This document shows, in pieces, positions 8,671 to 16,831 of a stretch of 64,000 nt of DNA. Positions within the stretch are counted from its first letter, which is position 1. Each line of letters begins with the position of its first letter. The stretch spans positions 6,696,001-6,760,000 of the forward strand of contig NZ_JACHMY010000001.1 in the NCBI RefSeq assembly GCF_014205135.1. Reading direction: 5' to 3'. The notes under the pieces are model-generated. The model had not been told where the DNA came from and made no database searches. It saw nothing but the letters and a program-made list of their open reading frames with translations. Origin of the DNA: Kribbella italica (GTDB lineage Bacteria; Actinomycetota; Actinomycetes; Propionibacteriales; Kribbellaceae). Both the position numbers and the translations under genes were made by a program.

Positions 8671-9470
8671 CGAGGCTCCCCCGGATCACCCGGCAGCGGG
8701 CGCCACCGGAACAGACGGTGGGCGTTCCCACCGAGGACATCTTCGCGCTCGTCCTCGGTCAGCGACGCGTAGACCACCCGGCCGAGCGACATCCGCTGGT
8801 CGATGAAGGGGAAGTCGGAGCCGAACAGCACCCGCCGGCTCCCGACCTGCTCGACCATGCCGGTGATCAACTGGCCGGTCATCTGCGATCCGCACACCTC
8901 GAGCCAGAGCGAGGAATGGCGGCTCGCGGCGGCGACCGCTTCGTCGACGCCGGCCGGACTGATGCCCGCGTGGCCGAGGATCACCTGAGCGTCGGGGTAC
9001 CTGTCGGCGACGGTCTCGAACAGCACCGGCGCGTCGTACGCCGAACGGTGCTCCGAGTGGCTGAGCACGGGGCAGCCGGTCTCCGCGGCGAACGCCCACA
9101 CGGCGGCGTACCGCGCACCGGTCACGGGGTACTGGTGCAGCGACGGGTGCACCTTGATCCCGACGAAGCGGTCGTCGGCCGCGAGCCGTTCGAGCTCGCG
9201 GTCCGGGTCCTGCCACGGATTGATCACCGCGTACGCCGCGATCCGGCCCGGGTGGGCGTCCACCGCGGCCAGCGTCTCGGTGTTGCCGAGGTGGGCGTCC
9301 TGCTGGATGCCGCGGTTCGCCGCGACCACGGCGACCTGGGTCCCGGTCCGGTCCATCACGTCGACCATCTGCCGTGCGCCGGGCTCCGGAATGTGGAACA
9401 GCGAGTACGGGCCGAGGTGCGCGTGGACGTCGATCACCTGGCGCCCGGCCGGTGGCCGGCGGCCGATCAT
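8667..9470 (-). CDS. Amidohydrolase family 2, metal ligands intact
   Basis: 267 residues, starting at ATG 9470 within an ATGA overlap. A metal-dependent TIM-barrel hydrolase of the ACMSD/amidohydrolase_2 type: VHAHLG near the N-terminus, GIKVHPSLH, VLSHSEH, VILGHAGIS and FGSDFPF supply the usual His and Asp ligands. The substrate is unknown; lactones, decarboxylatable acids or amides are possible. It sits between its apparently inactive paralogue and the regulator. Confidence 0.85.
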   Translation of the reverse strand: MIGRRPPAGRQVIDVHAHLGPYSLFHIPEPGARQMVDVMDRTGTQVAVVAANRGIQQDAHLGNTETLAAVDAHPGRIAAYAVINPWQDPDRELERLAADDRFVGIKVHPSLHQYPVTGARYAAVWAFAAETGCPVLSHSEHRSAYDAPVLFETVADRYPDAQVILGHAGISPAGVDEAVAAASRHSSLWLEVCGSQMTGQLITGMVEQVGSRRVLFGSDFPFIDQRMSLGRVVYASLTEDEREDVLGGNAHRLFRWRPLPGDPGEPR

Positions 9471-10255
9471 CGTTGCCCCCCGACAGCAGCAGGCAACCGT
9501 CCCGCGAACAGCCCGGCCGCGTTGCCGGAGCCGATCCGGCGGACCGTGGCGTCGTCGACGCCCGACCAGGCGAGCCGGACGATGCTCTCGGCGGGATCGC
9601 GCAGCCCCAGCCCGGTGGCGAACAGCAGGCGGTCGGCGAGACCGTTGGCGGCCAGCCACTCCACGGCCTGATGGGCCGCGAAGTTGACCAGGTCGACGGA
9701 CAGGTTGTCGTGGTCGCGCAGGGCCGCCGAGAGGTTGCGCAGCTCCCGGTACCCGACCTGAGAGACGACGATCCGCAACGTGGGAAAGCGGGTCGCGATC
9801 ACCGCGAGCTGGGACCAGTCGAGCTCAGCGGCGTCCACGCAGAGCGGCAGGCCGGTGACCGCGAGAGCCGAGTAGAACTCGTCCATCGCGGCGGACACGG
9901 GCGAGTACCCGTGCGACCGGGGATGGAGCCGGAACGCCCCGACTCCTTCCCCGTCCGCGGCTTGGCCGACCAGCCCGCCGAGCGTGTGCGGCTCGCCGTG
10001 GACCGGCGGCACCGCCGTCCAGCAGGCCAGGACGCCCTGGTCGGCCAGGTCGTCGGCGACGGCGCTGGCCTCGGCGTTGCCGGTCAGCGGGTCGTGCAGC
10101 CACGAGGCCATCGCGCTGACGAGAGCTCCGGACAGCTCATACGTGGCGAGGTGGGTCGCGATCGCGTCCCGGTCGGTCGGCTGCAGCAGGGCCGCCGGGT
10201 GCGCACCGGTCACGATGTGCGCGTCGAACCAGCCGCTGGTGACGTCGTCAGGCAT
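9467..10255 (-). CDS. Amidohydrolase-fold paralogue lacking metal ligands
   Basis: 262 residues, collinear with the next gene but with the metal sites changed: FDAHIVTG instead of VHAHLG, LCVDAAELD where the partner has VLSHSEH, IVVSQVGY in place of VILGHAG and FATGLGL in place of FGSDFPF. AFRLHPRSH still matches GIKVHPSLH. The fold is therefore probably kept while catalysis is lost or altered. Inferred role: partner subunit or binding protein for the downstream paralogue, with which it overlaps by ATGA. The start overlaps the heparinase stop by 8 bp. Confidence 0.7.
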   Translation of the reverse strand: MPDDVTSGWFDAHIVTGAHPAALLQPTDRDAIATHLATYELSGALVSAMASWLHDPLTGNAEASAVADDLADQGVLACWTAVPPVHGEPHTLGGLVGQAADGEGVGAFRLHPRSHGYSPVSAAMDEFYSALAVTGLPLCVDAAELDWSQLAVIATRFPTLRIVVSQVGYRELRNLSAALRDHDNLSVDLVNFAAHQAVEWLAANGLADRLLFATGLGLRDPAESIVRLAWSGVDDATVRRIGSGNAAGLFAGRLPAAVGGQR

Positions 10256-12491
10256 GGGTCGCCCCCTCGATGGTCCAGCGTCCGGCGTACGGGAGCGTGA
10301 GATCCGCCCAGCCCGCCTCGTCGCTGACGGTCGTCACCGGTACGCCGTTCAGCCGGACCTCGCCGTCCTGACCCACGCGGATCCAGATCCGGCAACGGCC
10401 GGACGCGGTCACGGCCAGCTGCAGCCGGCCGTCCCGCAGAGTGGCCTCGACATCGACGGGCGCGGCACTGCGGAACAGCGGCCGGCCGCGGTCGGCCAGC
10501 TCGCGAACCTGCCAACCCGTTGCCCAGGACAACTGTTCGCCTGCGTCCCGCCGCGTGCGTACCCAGTGGTTGGTGCCGACTCGATCGACCGTGTGGCCGT
10601 GGTCGATGGTCAACGTCGCCCAGCTCCGGACGACGGTCACGCTGGGCGACTCGGTCCCCGTGTGCGGGACGAGCACCGTGGTAAAGGCCCCGCGATCGCG
10701 GTCGAGCGCCAATGTGTGCAGCGGTTCGTACCGCGCTTCCGGGCGCACCAGGTCCGGCCGGCGAGCCGTCCCCTCAAGCGTTTCGACCGCTGTCGTCTCC
10801 GGGTCGCCGGCCTCGAGCAGGAGGAGCCCCGAACCGTCGGGACCCGTGGTGTCGAAGGCGAGTGGGCCCACCTGCCGCCAGGGGTCGAGCGCCTGCCAGC
10901 AGGCGCGGAAGGTGTGCTGCCCGTCAAGGCCTGGTGTGCTGTCGGTGACGACCAGGTACGACGGCTCTTCCCGGACCATCGCGATCGTGCGGGCCTGCGG
11001 TACGCCGTTGCCCTGGTGGCGTCCGGTGAAGACGGCCAGGAGATCGGTGTCGACCAGCGGGTCGGTGCTCACCACACGATCGGTGCTCAGCTCCTGTCCG
11101 TCCACCAGCACGGTGTTGTGCCCGCGGCCGGACTGGTACCAGGACAGGTACTCCGGGTCGTCGTAGCTGGGCGGACCGCCGGCCTCCCACAGCAGCGGCC
11201 GGTGCTGCCCCTCGAGCACGAAGTCGAGTACAGCGCGGTGCGAGTGCGACTCCAGCTCGTGCTCGATGTGCGGCCCGCAGTTGATCACGGCGCGCAAATC
11301 GCCCGCGCGCAGGACGACGTACCCGGAATAGCCCAGGACGGAGGTGCGCTGCGGCGCGGGAGCAGGGGTGCTGACGGCTGACGCGAGCGTGCTCGTCCAT
11401 CGGGCCTGCCTGGCGGTGTCCGTCCAGGCCGGAAGCATGGCCGCCTCTTCGGCGAACTCCTCCGGGCTCAGCCATTGCGCGGCGGAGCTTGCCAGGACGG
11501 GGTTGTCGAGCACGTAGCTTCCCCGCAGCAGACTCCGGGCCGGCCACTCGACGTGGCTGTCCTGCAGGTGGGGGATCCAGCCGTTCGGCGAGACGAGCTC
11601 GCGCAGCCAGTCGTACATCGCCGTCAGCTTCGGGTGCCGGGCCAGTTCTCCGGACCCGTACCGGGAGTCGACGACAGCGGCCAGCTGCAGCGAGGTCAGG
11701 CACATCTTGTGGTAGCCCGGAGAGCGTTCGTAGTGTCCGCCGTCGGGATAGACGTCCAGCAGCAGGTGCTCGTCGATCCGCAGGCGCGCACGCTCGGCCC
11801 AGCTCGCGGCCTCGGCCAGATCCGGCAGTACGGCGCTGATGTGCAGGAGCTCCGTGGCGCAGACGAGTTGCCAGTTGCCGTGCCGGAAGGCGTCGTGCTC
11901 GTCGTACGCCCAGCGCGCGCCGCCGACCAGAGTGCTGACCAGTCCGCCCCACGCACGGTCGGACAACGGTGAAGCGGTGAGAACCTCGAGCGTGGGCAGG
12001 AGACTGCGGCAGCGGGCCCAGGTGCCGAGGGAGTACCAGATCACATCGAGCCCGGGCCACTCGCCGGTGACAGAGTCGCGCTGCTCGACCCAGTCCTCCA
12101 GGTGCTTCTCGAAGGCTTCGAGGTAGCGGCCCTCCCCGGTCAGCAGCCAGGCGTGCACGCCCGGCACCAGCCAGTCCAGGTAGTGGAAGCCGTACCGCCG
12201 GGAGCGGCCGTGCTCGGTGCCGGTCACGTCGACTCCACTGAGCAGCGCGGTCGCGTCGATCAGCACCGCGTCGGCCGCGGGCCGGGAACGGATCGCTTCG
12301 GTCCACTCGCGCAACGGCCAGGCCGGTCTGCGCATTCGGCCGGCCACGAAGGCGCGCAGCGTGGCGAGGTCGTCGACCCCGGACGGCGAGCCGAAGGCCT
12401 TGATCAGGTCACCGGTGCCGATCCGGTTGATCCGGCCGTCGATGTGCCGGGCCTTCTCGGGGCCGGCGGACTGGGTGGCGATCTCCTTCAC
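10248..12491 (-). CDS. Heparinase II/III family protein (polysaccharide lyase-like)
   Basis: 747 residues from GTG 12491 (GTGA overlap with the oxidoreductase). An N-terminal alpha/alpha-toroid domain (YHYLDWL, NWQLVCATELL, GGHYERSPGYHKM) is followed by a beta-sandwich region with ELESHSHRAVLDF and RGHNTVLVDGQ, the arrangement of heparinase II/III and oligoalginate lyases. It would cleave uronate-containing oligosaccharides by beta-elimination. No signal peptide is visible, so it should act in the cytoplasm on imported oligosaccharides. The exact substrate is not determined. Confidence 0.85.
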   Translation of the reverse strand: MKEIATQSAGPEKARHIDGRINRIGTGDLIKAFGSPSGVDDLATLRAFVAGRMRRPAWPLREWTEAIRSRPAADAVLIDATALLSGVDVTGTEHGRSRRYGFHYLDWLVPGVHAWLLTGEGRYLEAFEKHLEDWVEQRDSVTGEWPGLDVIWYSLGTWARCRSLLPTLEVLTASPLSDRAWGGLVSTLVGGARWAYDEHDAFRHGNWQLVCATELLHISAVLPDLAEAASWAERARLRIDEHLLLDVYPDGGHYERSPGYHKMCLTSLQLAAVVDSRYGSGELARHPKLTAMYDWLRELVSPNGWIPHLQDSHVEWPARSLLRGSYVLDNPVLASSAAQWLSPEEFAEEAAMLPAWTDTARQARWTSTLASAVSTPAPAPQRTSVLGYSGYVVLRAGDLRAVINCGPHIEHELESHSHRAVLDFVLEGQHRPLLWEAGGPPSYDDPEYLSWYQSGRGHNTVLVDGQELSTDRVVSTDPLVDTDLLAVFTGRHQGNGVPQARTIAMVREEPSYLVVTDSTPGLDGQHTFRACWQALDPWRQVGPLAFDTTGPDGSGLLLLEAGDPETTAVETLEGTARRPDLVRPEARYEPLHTLALDRDRGAFTTVLVPHTGTESPSVTVVRSWATLTIDHGHTVDRVGTNHWVRTRRDAGEQLSWATGWQVRELADRGRPLFRSAAPVDVEATLRDGRLQLAVTASGRCRIWIRVGQDGEVRLNGVPVTTVSDEAGWADLTLPYAGRWTIEGATHA

Positions 12492-13549
12492 CGGGCCCCG
12501 GGATCGGCGAGCATCGAGACGTCGACGGGCTGCCGGGTCGCGATCGAGGTGTGCGCGGCTTCCAGTACGGCGGTCACGTTGCGGCTGCTCTCGATCGTGA
12601 TCAGCGGCTGCGCGCCGGTGCGGCAGCAGGAGATCCAGTGCGCGATCGCGTCGGCGTACGCGCCGGCCGGAATGCCGTGCATCACCCGCTGCAGCATGTT
12701 CCGCGGGTAGCTGTAGCCGTCCTCGCGGGCGACCACGACGCTCTCCTTCTGCCGGTCCAGCTGGACCACGCCGTCCTCGGCGACGACCGAGACGTAGGAG
12801 TCGACCATGGTCGGGAAGGTGTTCGGGTAGATCCAGGCCGACTCGAACGTCGCCACGGCACCGCGCGAGTACTCGGCCTGGATCTGGATCGCGTCGGGGG
12901 TGTCGATCCCGAGCGAGCGCAGCTTGCCCCAGCGCGCGGTGGCGTAGACGCGGCTGACCTGGTCGCGCAGCAGCCAGGAGACCAGGTCGATGTCGTGGCT
13001 GGACAGGAACCAGGCACAGGTCGTCCGGTCGGCCCACGAGAGCATCTCGGTCGGCACGAAGATCGTGTCGTCCTTGCGGGCGTAGGCGACCGCCGGCTCA
13101 CCGAGGCCGGCGAGCAGCTCGTGCGCCTGGGCGTAGGCGGGGACCCAGCGATGGTTGAACAGGCACATCGCCACCACGCCGTTGCGCCGTACGGCGGCGA
13201 CCGCCGCGTCCGCCTCCGCCACGGACGTGGTGAGCGGCTTCTCGACGAGGATGTGCTTGCCGGCGTCGGCCGCCCGCACCATCATCTCGCCGTGCAGGTG
13301 GTCCGGCGTGGTGAGCACGACGGCGTCGACCTGGTCGTCGCGCAGCAGGGCGTCCAGGTCCGGGCGGATCGCCGGCCGGGGAGCACCGCGCTCCTGGATC
13401 TCGTCGGCGAGCCGACCGGCGCCGTCGGCCGAGCGGCTGGTGCACGCCGTGACCTCGACCCCGGCGACGGCCGACAGGGACAGCGCGTTCGCCCGACCCA
13501 TGATCCCGGCGCCGACGATGCCGATCCGGAGCTGGTCCATGCTGGTCAC
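12488..13549 (-). CDS. Gfo/Idh/MocA family oxidoreductase
   Basis: 353 residues if read from GTG 13549, which overlaps the solute-binding gene stop (GTGA); ATG 13540, three codons in, is the alternative. Rossmann GIVGAGIMGR near the N-terminus, then VLTTPDHLH and VEKPLTTS, the EKP motif of sugar and cyclitol dehydrogenases. It would oxidise a sugar or uronate with NAD(P), probably a product of the lyase. It lies between the importer and the lyase genes in one tightly packed operon. Confidence 0.88.
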   Translation of the reverse strand: MTSMDQLRIGIVGAGIMGRANALSLSAVAGVEVTACTSRSADGAGRLADEIQERGAPRPAIRPDLDALLRDDQVDAVVLTTPDHLHGEMMVRAADAGKHILVEKPLTTSVAEADAAVAAVRRNGVVAMCLFNHRWVPAYAQAHELLAGLGEPAVAYARKDDTIFVPTEMLSWADRTTCAWFLSSHDIDLVSWLLRDQVSRVYATARWGKLRSLGIDTPDAIQIQAEYSRGAVATFESAWIYPNTFPTMVDSYVSVVAEDGVVQLDRQKESVVVAREDGYSYPRNMLQRVMHGIPAGAYADAIAHWISCCRTGAQPLITIESSRNVTAVLEAAHTSIATRQPVDVSMLADPGAR

Positions 13550-14871
13550 TTGCCCTTCGCGAGGGCGCTGTTCCACGCCGTTTCGGCGGCGTCCAGCGCT
13601 TGCTGTGCGGACTTCGTCCCGGACATGAAGGCCCGGACCTGCTGGTCGAACAGTTCGCGCAGCTGCTCGTCGTTGCCCGAGCCCAGCGACGCGTCGACGC
13701 TGTTGCCGAAGGTGTCCCGCAGGATCTTGCGGGCCTGGTCGGCCGGTGTGCTGCCGCTGATGTCGGTGAAGAACGGGTCCTCGAGCGTCTTCAGCGTGGA
13801 CGGGTAGATCGGTACCAGCTTGCAGAGCGCCAGCTGCTGCTCCGACGACGTGACGAACTTGATCCACGCGGCCGCGGCGGCCTGGTTGCCCGACTTCGCC
13901 GGGATGCCGAAGACCTGCTGGCCGGGCAGGTAGTACTTGCCGGACTTGCCGCTGACCGGCGGTGCGACCGCGATGGACTTGTAGACCGCCGGGGAGTTCT
14001 TCTCGACGTTCAGCAGGGTGCTGGAGGTGGCGAGCGGGTTGAACGCGATCTGCCGGTTCTCCAGCGACTGCGGCAGCTCGCGCTGGTTGGCGCCGAGGCT
14101 GCCGGGGGCGATCGCGCCCGAGTCGAAGGAGGTCTTGAACTTCTCCAGCAGCGCGACCGTCTCGGCGGTGTTGAAGGCCGCCTTCGTCCGGTCCTCCGAG
14201 AGCAGGGCAATGTCGTTGCCCTGCACAACGTTGCTGTAGGCCATGAAGTTCGTGGCGGCCTTGCCGGAGGACTGGTGGTAGGTCTTGGCCAGAGCGAGCG
14301 CGTCGTCGTACGACTTGGGCGGCTTGGCCGTGCTGAACCCCGCGGAGGTCAGCAGGTCGCTGTTGTAGAAGCCCAGCGACGTGCCGCCGTTGTACCAGGG
14401 GACGGCGATCCGCCGGCCGTCCTTGGTGACCAGGGGGCCGGCGAGACCGGGCGCGTACGCCGCCAGCTCCTCGGCGCTGAAGTACTTGTTCAGGTCGGCC
14501 ATCGATCCGGCGAACAACCCGGTCGTGGCCGAGGTGTAGTTGACCGCGTCCGGCACGTTGCCGCTCGCGATCGAGGCCAGCAACTTGGTGGTGATGTCCT
14601 GGCCCGGGACGTCCACCCACTTGATGGTCACGTCGGGGTGCGCCGACCGGTAGGCGTCGATCATCTTCTGGATGTCCGGCCCGTAGTTCTTCTGCAGGTT
14701 GATCGTCCACCACTCGACCTCGCCCGAGTAGGCGTCCCCGGACTGCTCCGGAGCGTCCTGGCTCGCCGGGTTGCCGGAGACGCAGGCCGCGAGCGTGAGC
14801 GGCAGCGCCACGGCCAGCGCCACGGCGGTGGCGAAGCGGGCCCGCACCGAGGATCGAACAGCTCGCGCCAT
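13546..14871 (-). CDS. Sugar ABC transporter solute-binding lipoprotein
   Basis: 441 residues with a lipoprotein signal peptide: Arg-rich n-region, hydrophobic core and LAAC lipobox with Cys30. The mature part is a family 1 extracellular solute-binding protein (WWTINLQKNYGPDIQKM, YNSDLL, AAAAWIKFVTS). It captures oligosaccharide outside the membrane for the two permeases encoded on the other strand. This is the first gene of the leftward operon; its promoter must lie in the 204-bp divergent region. Confidence 0.92.
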   Translation of the reverse strand: MARAVRSSVRARFATAVALAVALPLTLAACVSGNPASQDAPEQSGDAYSGEVEWWTINLQKNYGPDIQKMIDAYRSAHPDVTIKWVDVPGQDITTKLLASIASGNVPDAVNYTSATTGLFAGSMADLNKYFSAEELAAYAPGLAGPLVTKDGRRIAVPWYNGGTSLGFYNSDLLTSAGFSTAKPPKSYDDALALAKTYHQSSGKAATNFMAYSNVVQGNDIALLSEDRTKAAFNTAETVALLEKFKTSFDSGAIAPGSLGANQRELPQSLENRQIAFNPLATSSTLLNVEKNSPAVYKSIAVAPPVSGKSGKYYLPGQQVFGIPAKSGNQAAAAAWIKFVTSSEQQLALCKLVPIYPSTLKTLEDPFFTDISGSTPADQARKILRDTFGNSVDASLGSGNDEQLRELFDQQVRAFMSGTKSAQQALDAAETAWNSALAKGK

Positions 14872-14890
14872 GACGTTCTCCCAGTTGAGT

Positions 14891-14935
14891 GGATGTCCTA
14901 AACACTACTTCTAGACATCACAGTGTTCGGATGTC
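14891..14935. promoter_or_regulatory. Interlocked inverted repeats between binding-protein and permease genes
   Basis: Two nested inverted repeats share this stretch: AACACT (14901-14906) with AGTGTT (14922-14927), and GACATC (14914-14919) with GATGTC (14930-14935). A further GATGTC at 14892-14897 also pairs with the middle GACATC. The layout suits a dimeric or tetrameric repressor governing both arms of the glycan locus. The cognate regulator may be the one at 7309-8670, which is an inference. Confidence 0.45.
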
Positions 14936-14964
14936 GCCGTGATTCGTCAACCGGTCGGCTGGGA

Positions 14965-14978
14965 TTTTCTCAGGAAAA
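14965..14978. promoter_or_regulatory. Short AT-rich inverted repeat upstream of permease operon
   Basis: TTTTC-TCAG-GAAAA, perfect 5-bp arms, in one of the few AT-rich patches of the divergent region, about 100 bp before the permease start. It could be an operator or part of the rightward promoter. No clear -10/-35 pair was assigned. Confidence 0.25.
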
Positions 14979-15075
14979 TTTGGGAGAGTTAGCGCTGGCG
15001 AGTCCTGCCGTTGTGAGCTACGGTCGTGAAAATTGCGAATCCAGAAGCCAGGTTTCAGACATGAGGGGACGCGCT

Positions 15076-15957
15076 ATGCCGGGTCTCAGTGGCCGGGTCG
15101 TCGGCCAGCACTGGTACACGCCGTACCTGTTCATGCTGCCCGGGCTGCTGATGTACGCCGCGATGTTCGCCTGGCCCGCGGTGATCGCGATCCAGCTGGC
15201 CTTCTCCGACTACGACATCGTCAGCCCGGTCCGCTGGACGGGGCTGGACAACTTCGCCACGCTGGCCCACGACCCGCGCTTCTTCCTGGCGCTGCGGAAC
15301 TCGCTGCTGTTCCTGGTGATGTTCCTGCCGCTCACCGTGGTCGCCCCGCTGTTCCTGGCGATGCTGGTGAACGTCAAGCTGCGCGGGATCCAGGCGTTCC
15401 GGATGCTGTACTACCTGCCGGTGATCACGTCGATGGTCGCCGTCGCCGTGGCCTGGCGCTACGTCTTCGACCGTGAGGGCGTCGTCAACTGGCTGCTCGG
15501 GCTGGCCGGCCTCGGCCCGATCGACTTCCTGCTCGACCGCGCCTGGGCGCTGCCCACCGTGGTGCTGCTGGAGGGCTGGAAGAACATGGGCCTGTTCATG
15601 ATGATCTATCTCGCCGGTCTGCAGGCCGTGCCCACCGACCAGGTCGAGGCCGCCCGGATCGACGGTGCGAACGCGCGCCAGCGGCTGCGGCACGTGATCG
15701 TCCCGGCGCTGCTGCCCACCTTCGCGGTCACGCTGATCCTGAGCATGCTCGAGGCGATGAAGGCCTTCGAGTCCGTCTACGTGCTGACCCGCGGCGGCCC
15801 GCTCGACTCGACCCTCACCCTCGGCTACTACATCTGGTCGAAAGCCTTCCAGGACTACGACATGGGCTACGCCAGCGCGGTCGGTCTGGTGCTGTGGGCG
15901 ATCATGATCGTGATCGCGGCGGCCAACCTCGTGGTGACCCGCCGGAGGGACCGCTGA
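15076..15957 (+). CDS. Sugar ABC transporter permease 1
   Basis: 293 residues, six predicted membrane spans and the cytoplasmic EAA loop EAARIDGANARQRLRHVIVP, typical of MalF/UgpA-type permeases. Start ATG 15076 is chosen because AGGGGAC lies 7 bases upstream; the in-frame ATG 15061 has no site. It forms the membrane channel for the solute captured by the lipoprotein at 13546-14871. The stop shares one base with the next start (TGATG). Confidence 0.92.
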   Translation: MPGLSGRVVGQHWYTPYLFMLPGLLMYAAMFAWPAVIAIQLAFSDYDIVSPVRWTGLDNFATLAHDPRFFLALRNSLLFLVMFLPLTVVAPLFLAMLVNVKLRGIQAFRMLYYLPVITSMVAVAVAWRYVFDREGVVNWLLGLAGLGPIDFLLDRAWALPTVVLLEGWKNMGLFMMIYLAGLQAVPTDQVEAARIDGANARQRLRHVIVPALLPTFAVTLILSMLEAMKAFESVYVLTRGGPLDSTLTLGYYIWSKAFQDYDMGYASAVGLVLWAIMIVIAAANLVVTRRRDR

Positions 15958-16784
15958 TGGCGACGCGCCGCACGGTCCGGCGGATCGGCCTCTACGTGCT
16001 GCTGTTCGCGGTCGCGGCGCTGTTCGTCGGCCCGTTCCTGATCCTGCTCAGCTCGGCCACCAAGTCGGCCGCCCAGGACGTCTTCGGTTTCCCGCCGGAC
16101 CTGATCCCGCGCCCACCGGTGCTCGACTGGTTCAAGGAAGCCTGGACGACCGTCCCGTTCGCCCGGTTCCTGGTGAACTCGCTGATCTACGTCGGCGTCA
16201 CCGTGCCGATCTACCTGATCGTCTCCGCGCTGACGGCGTACCCGCTGGCCCGGATCGCCTTCCGCGGCCGGTCGCTGTTCTTCATGCTGTTCCTGTCGAT
16301 CATGTTCCTGCCGGGCGAGCTGATGCTGATCCCGCGCTTCCTGGTGATGGGCCAGCTGGGGCTGACCGACACCTTCGCCTCGGTCATCCTGCCCGCGATC
16401 CTGTCCTCGCTCGGCATCTTCCTGCTCCGCCAGGCCTTCGCGCAGATTCCCGACGAGGTGGTGGAGGCGGCCCGGGTGGACGGCGCGAACGAGTTCGCGA
16501 TCTTCTGGCGGATCGCGGTCCCGATCGTCGCGCCGACCCTGGCGGTGCTCGCGATCCTGGGTTTCGTCTCGGTCTGGAACAGCTTCATCTGGCCGATGAT
16601 CACGCTGACCAGCCAGTCCAAGTTCCCGGTCGCCCTCGGCATCGCCTACCTGACCGGCGTCAGCGGGACCGACGTCCGCGGTCTGGCGGCCGGCACGGTG
16701 ATCTCGCTGCTGCCCATCGTCGTGATCTTCCTGCTGCTGCAGAAACGCATCCTCAACAGCATGGGCGGCGCCGTCAAAGGCTGA
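15957..16784 (+). CDS. Sugar ABC transporter permease 2
   Basis: 275 residues. MalG/UgpE-type permease with six spans and EAARVDGANEFAIFWRIAVP as EAA loop. Translationally coupled to permease 1 (TGATG). No ATPase gene is present in the locus, so the importer presumably uses a shared MsiK-like ATPase encoded elsewhere, as is common for actinobacterial sugar importers. Confidence 0.92.
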   Translation: MATRRTVRRIGLYVLLFAVAALFVGPFLILLSSATKSAAQDVFGFPPDLIPRPPVLDWFKEAWTTVPFARFLVNSLIYVGVTVPIYLIVSALTAYPLARIAFRGRSLFFMLFLSIMFLPGELMLIPRFLVMGQLGLTDTFASVILPAILSSLGIFLLRQAFAQIPDEVVEAARVDGANEFAIFWRIAVPIVAPTLAVLAILGFVSVWNSFIWPMITLTSQSKFPVALGIAYLTGVSGTDVRGLAAGTVISLLPIVVIFLLLQKRILNSMGGAVKG

Positions 16785-16831
16785 GCCCCGCACCTGTCCC
16801 GTCCGGCACCTTCTCCCAGTGAGGCAACGAG

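Noticed and set aside
13550..14905. In-frame extension of the Gfo/Idh gene through the solute-binding gene.
   Set aside because: It reads in the wrong frame of a convincing lipoprotein gene. The GTGA overlap start is sufficient.
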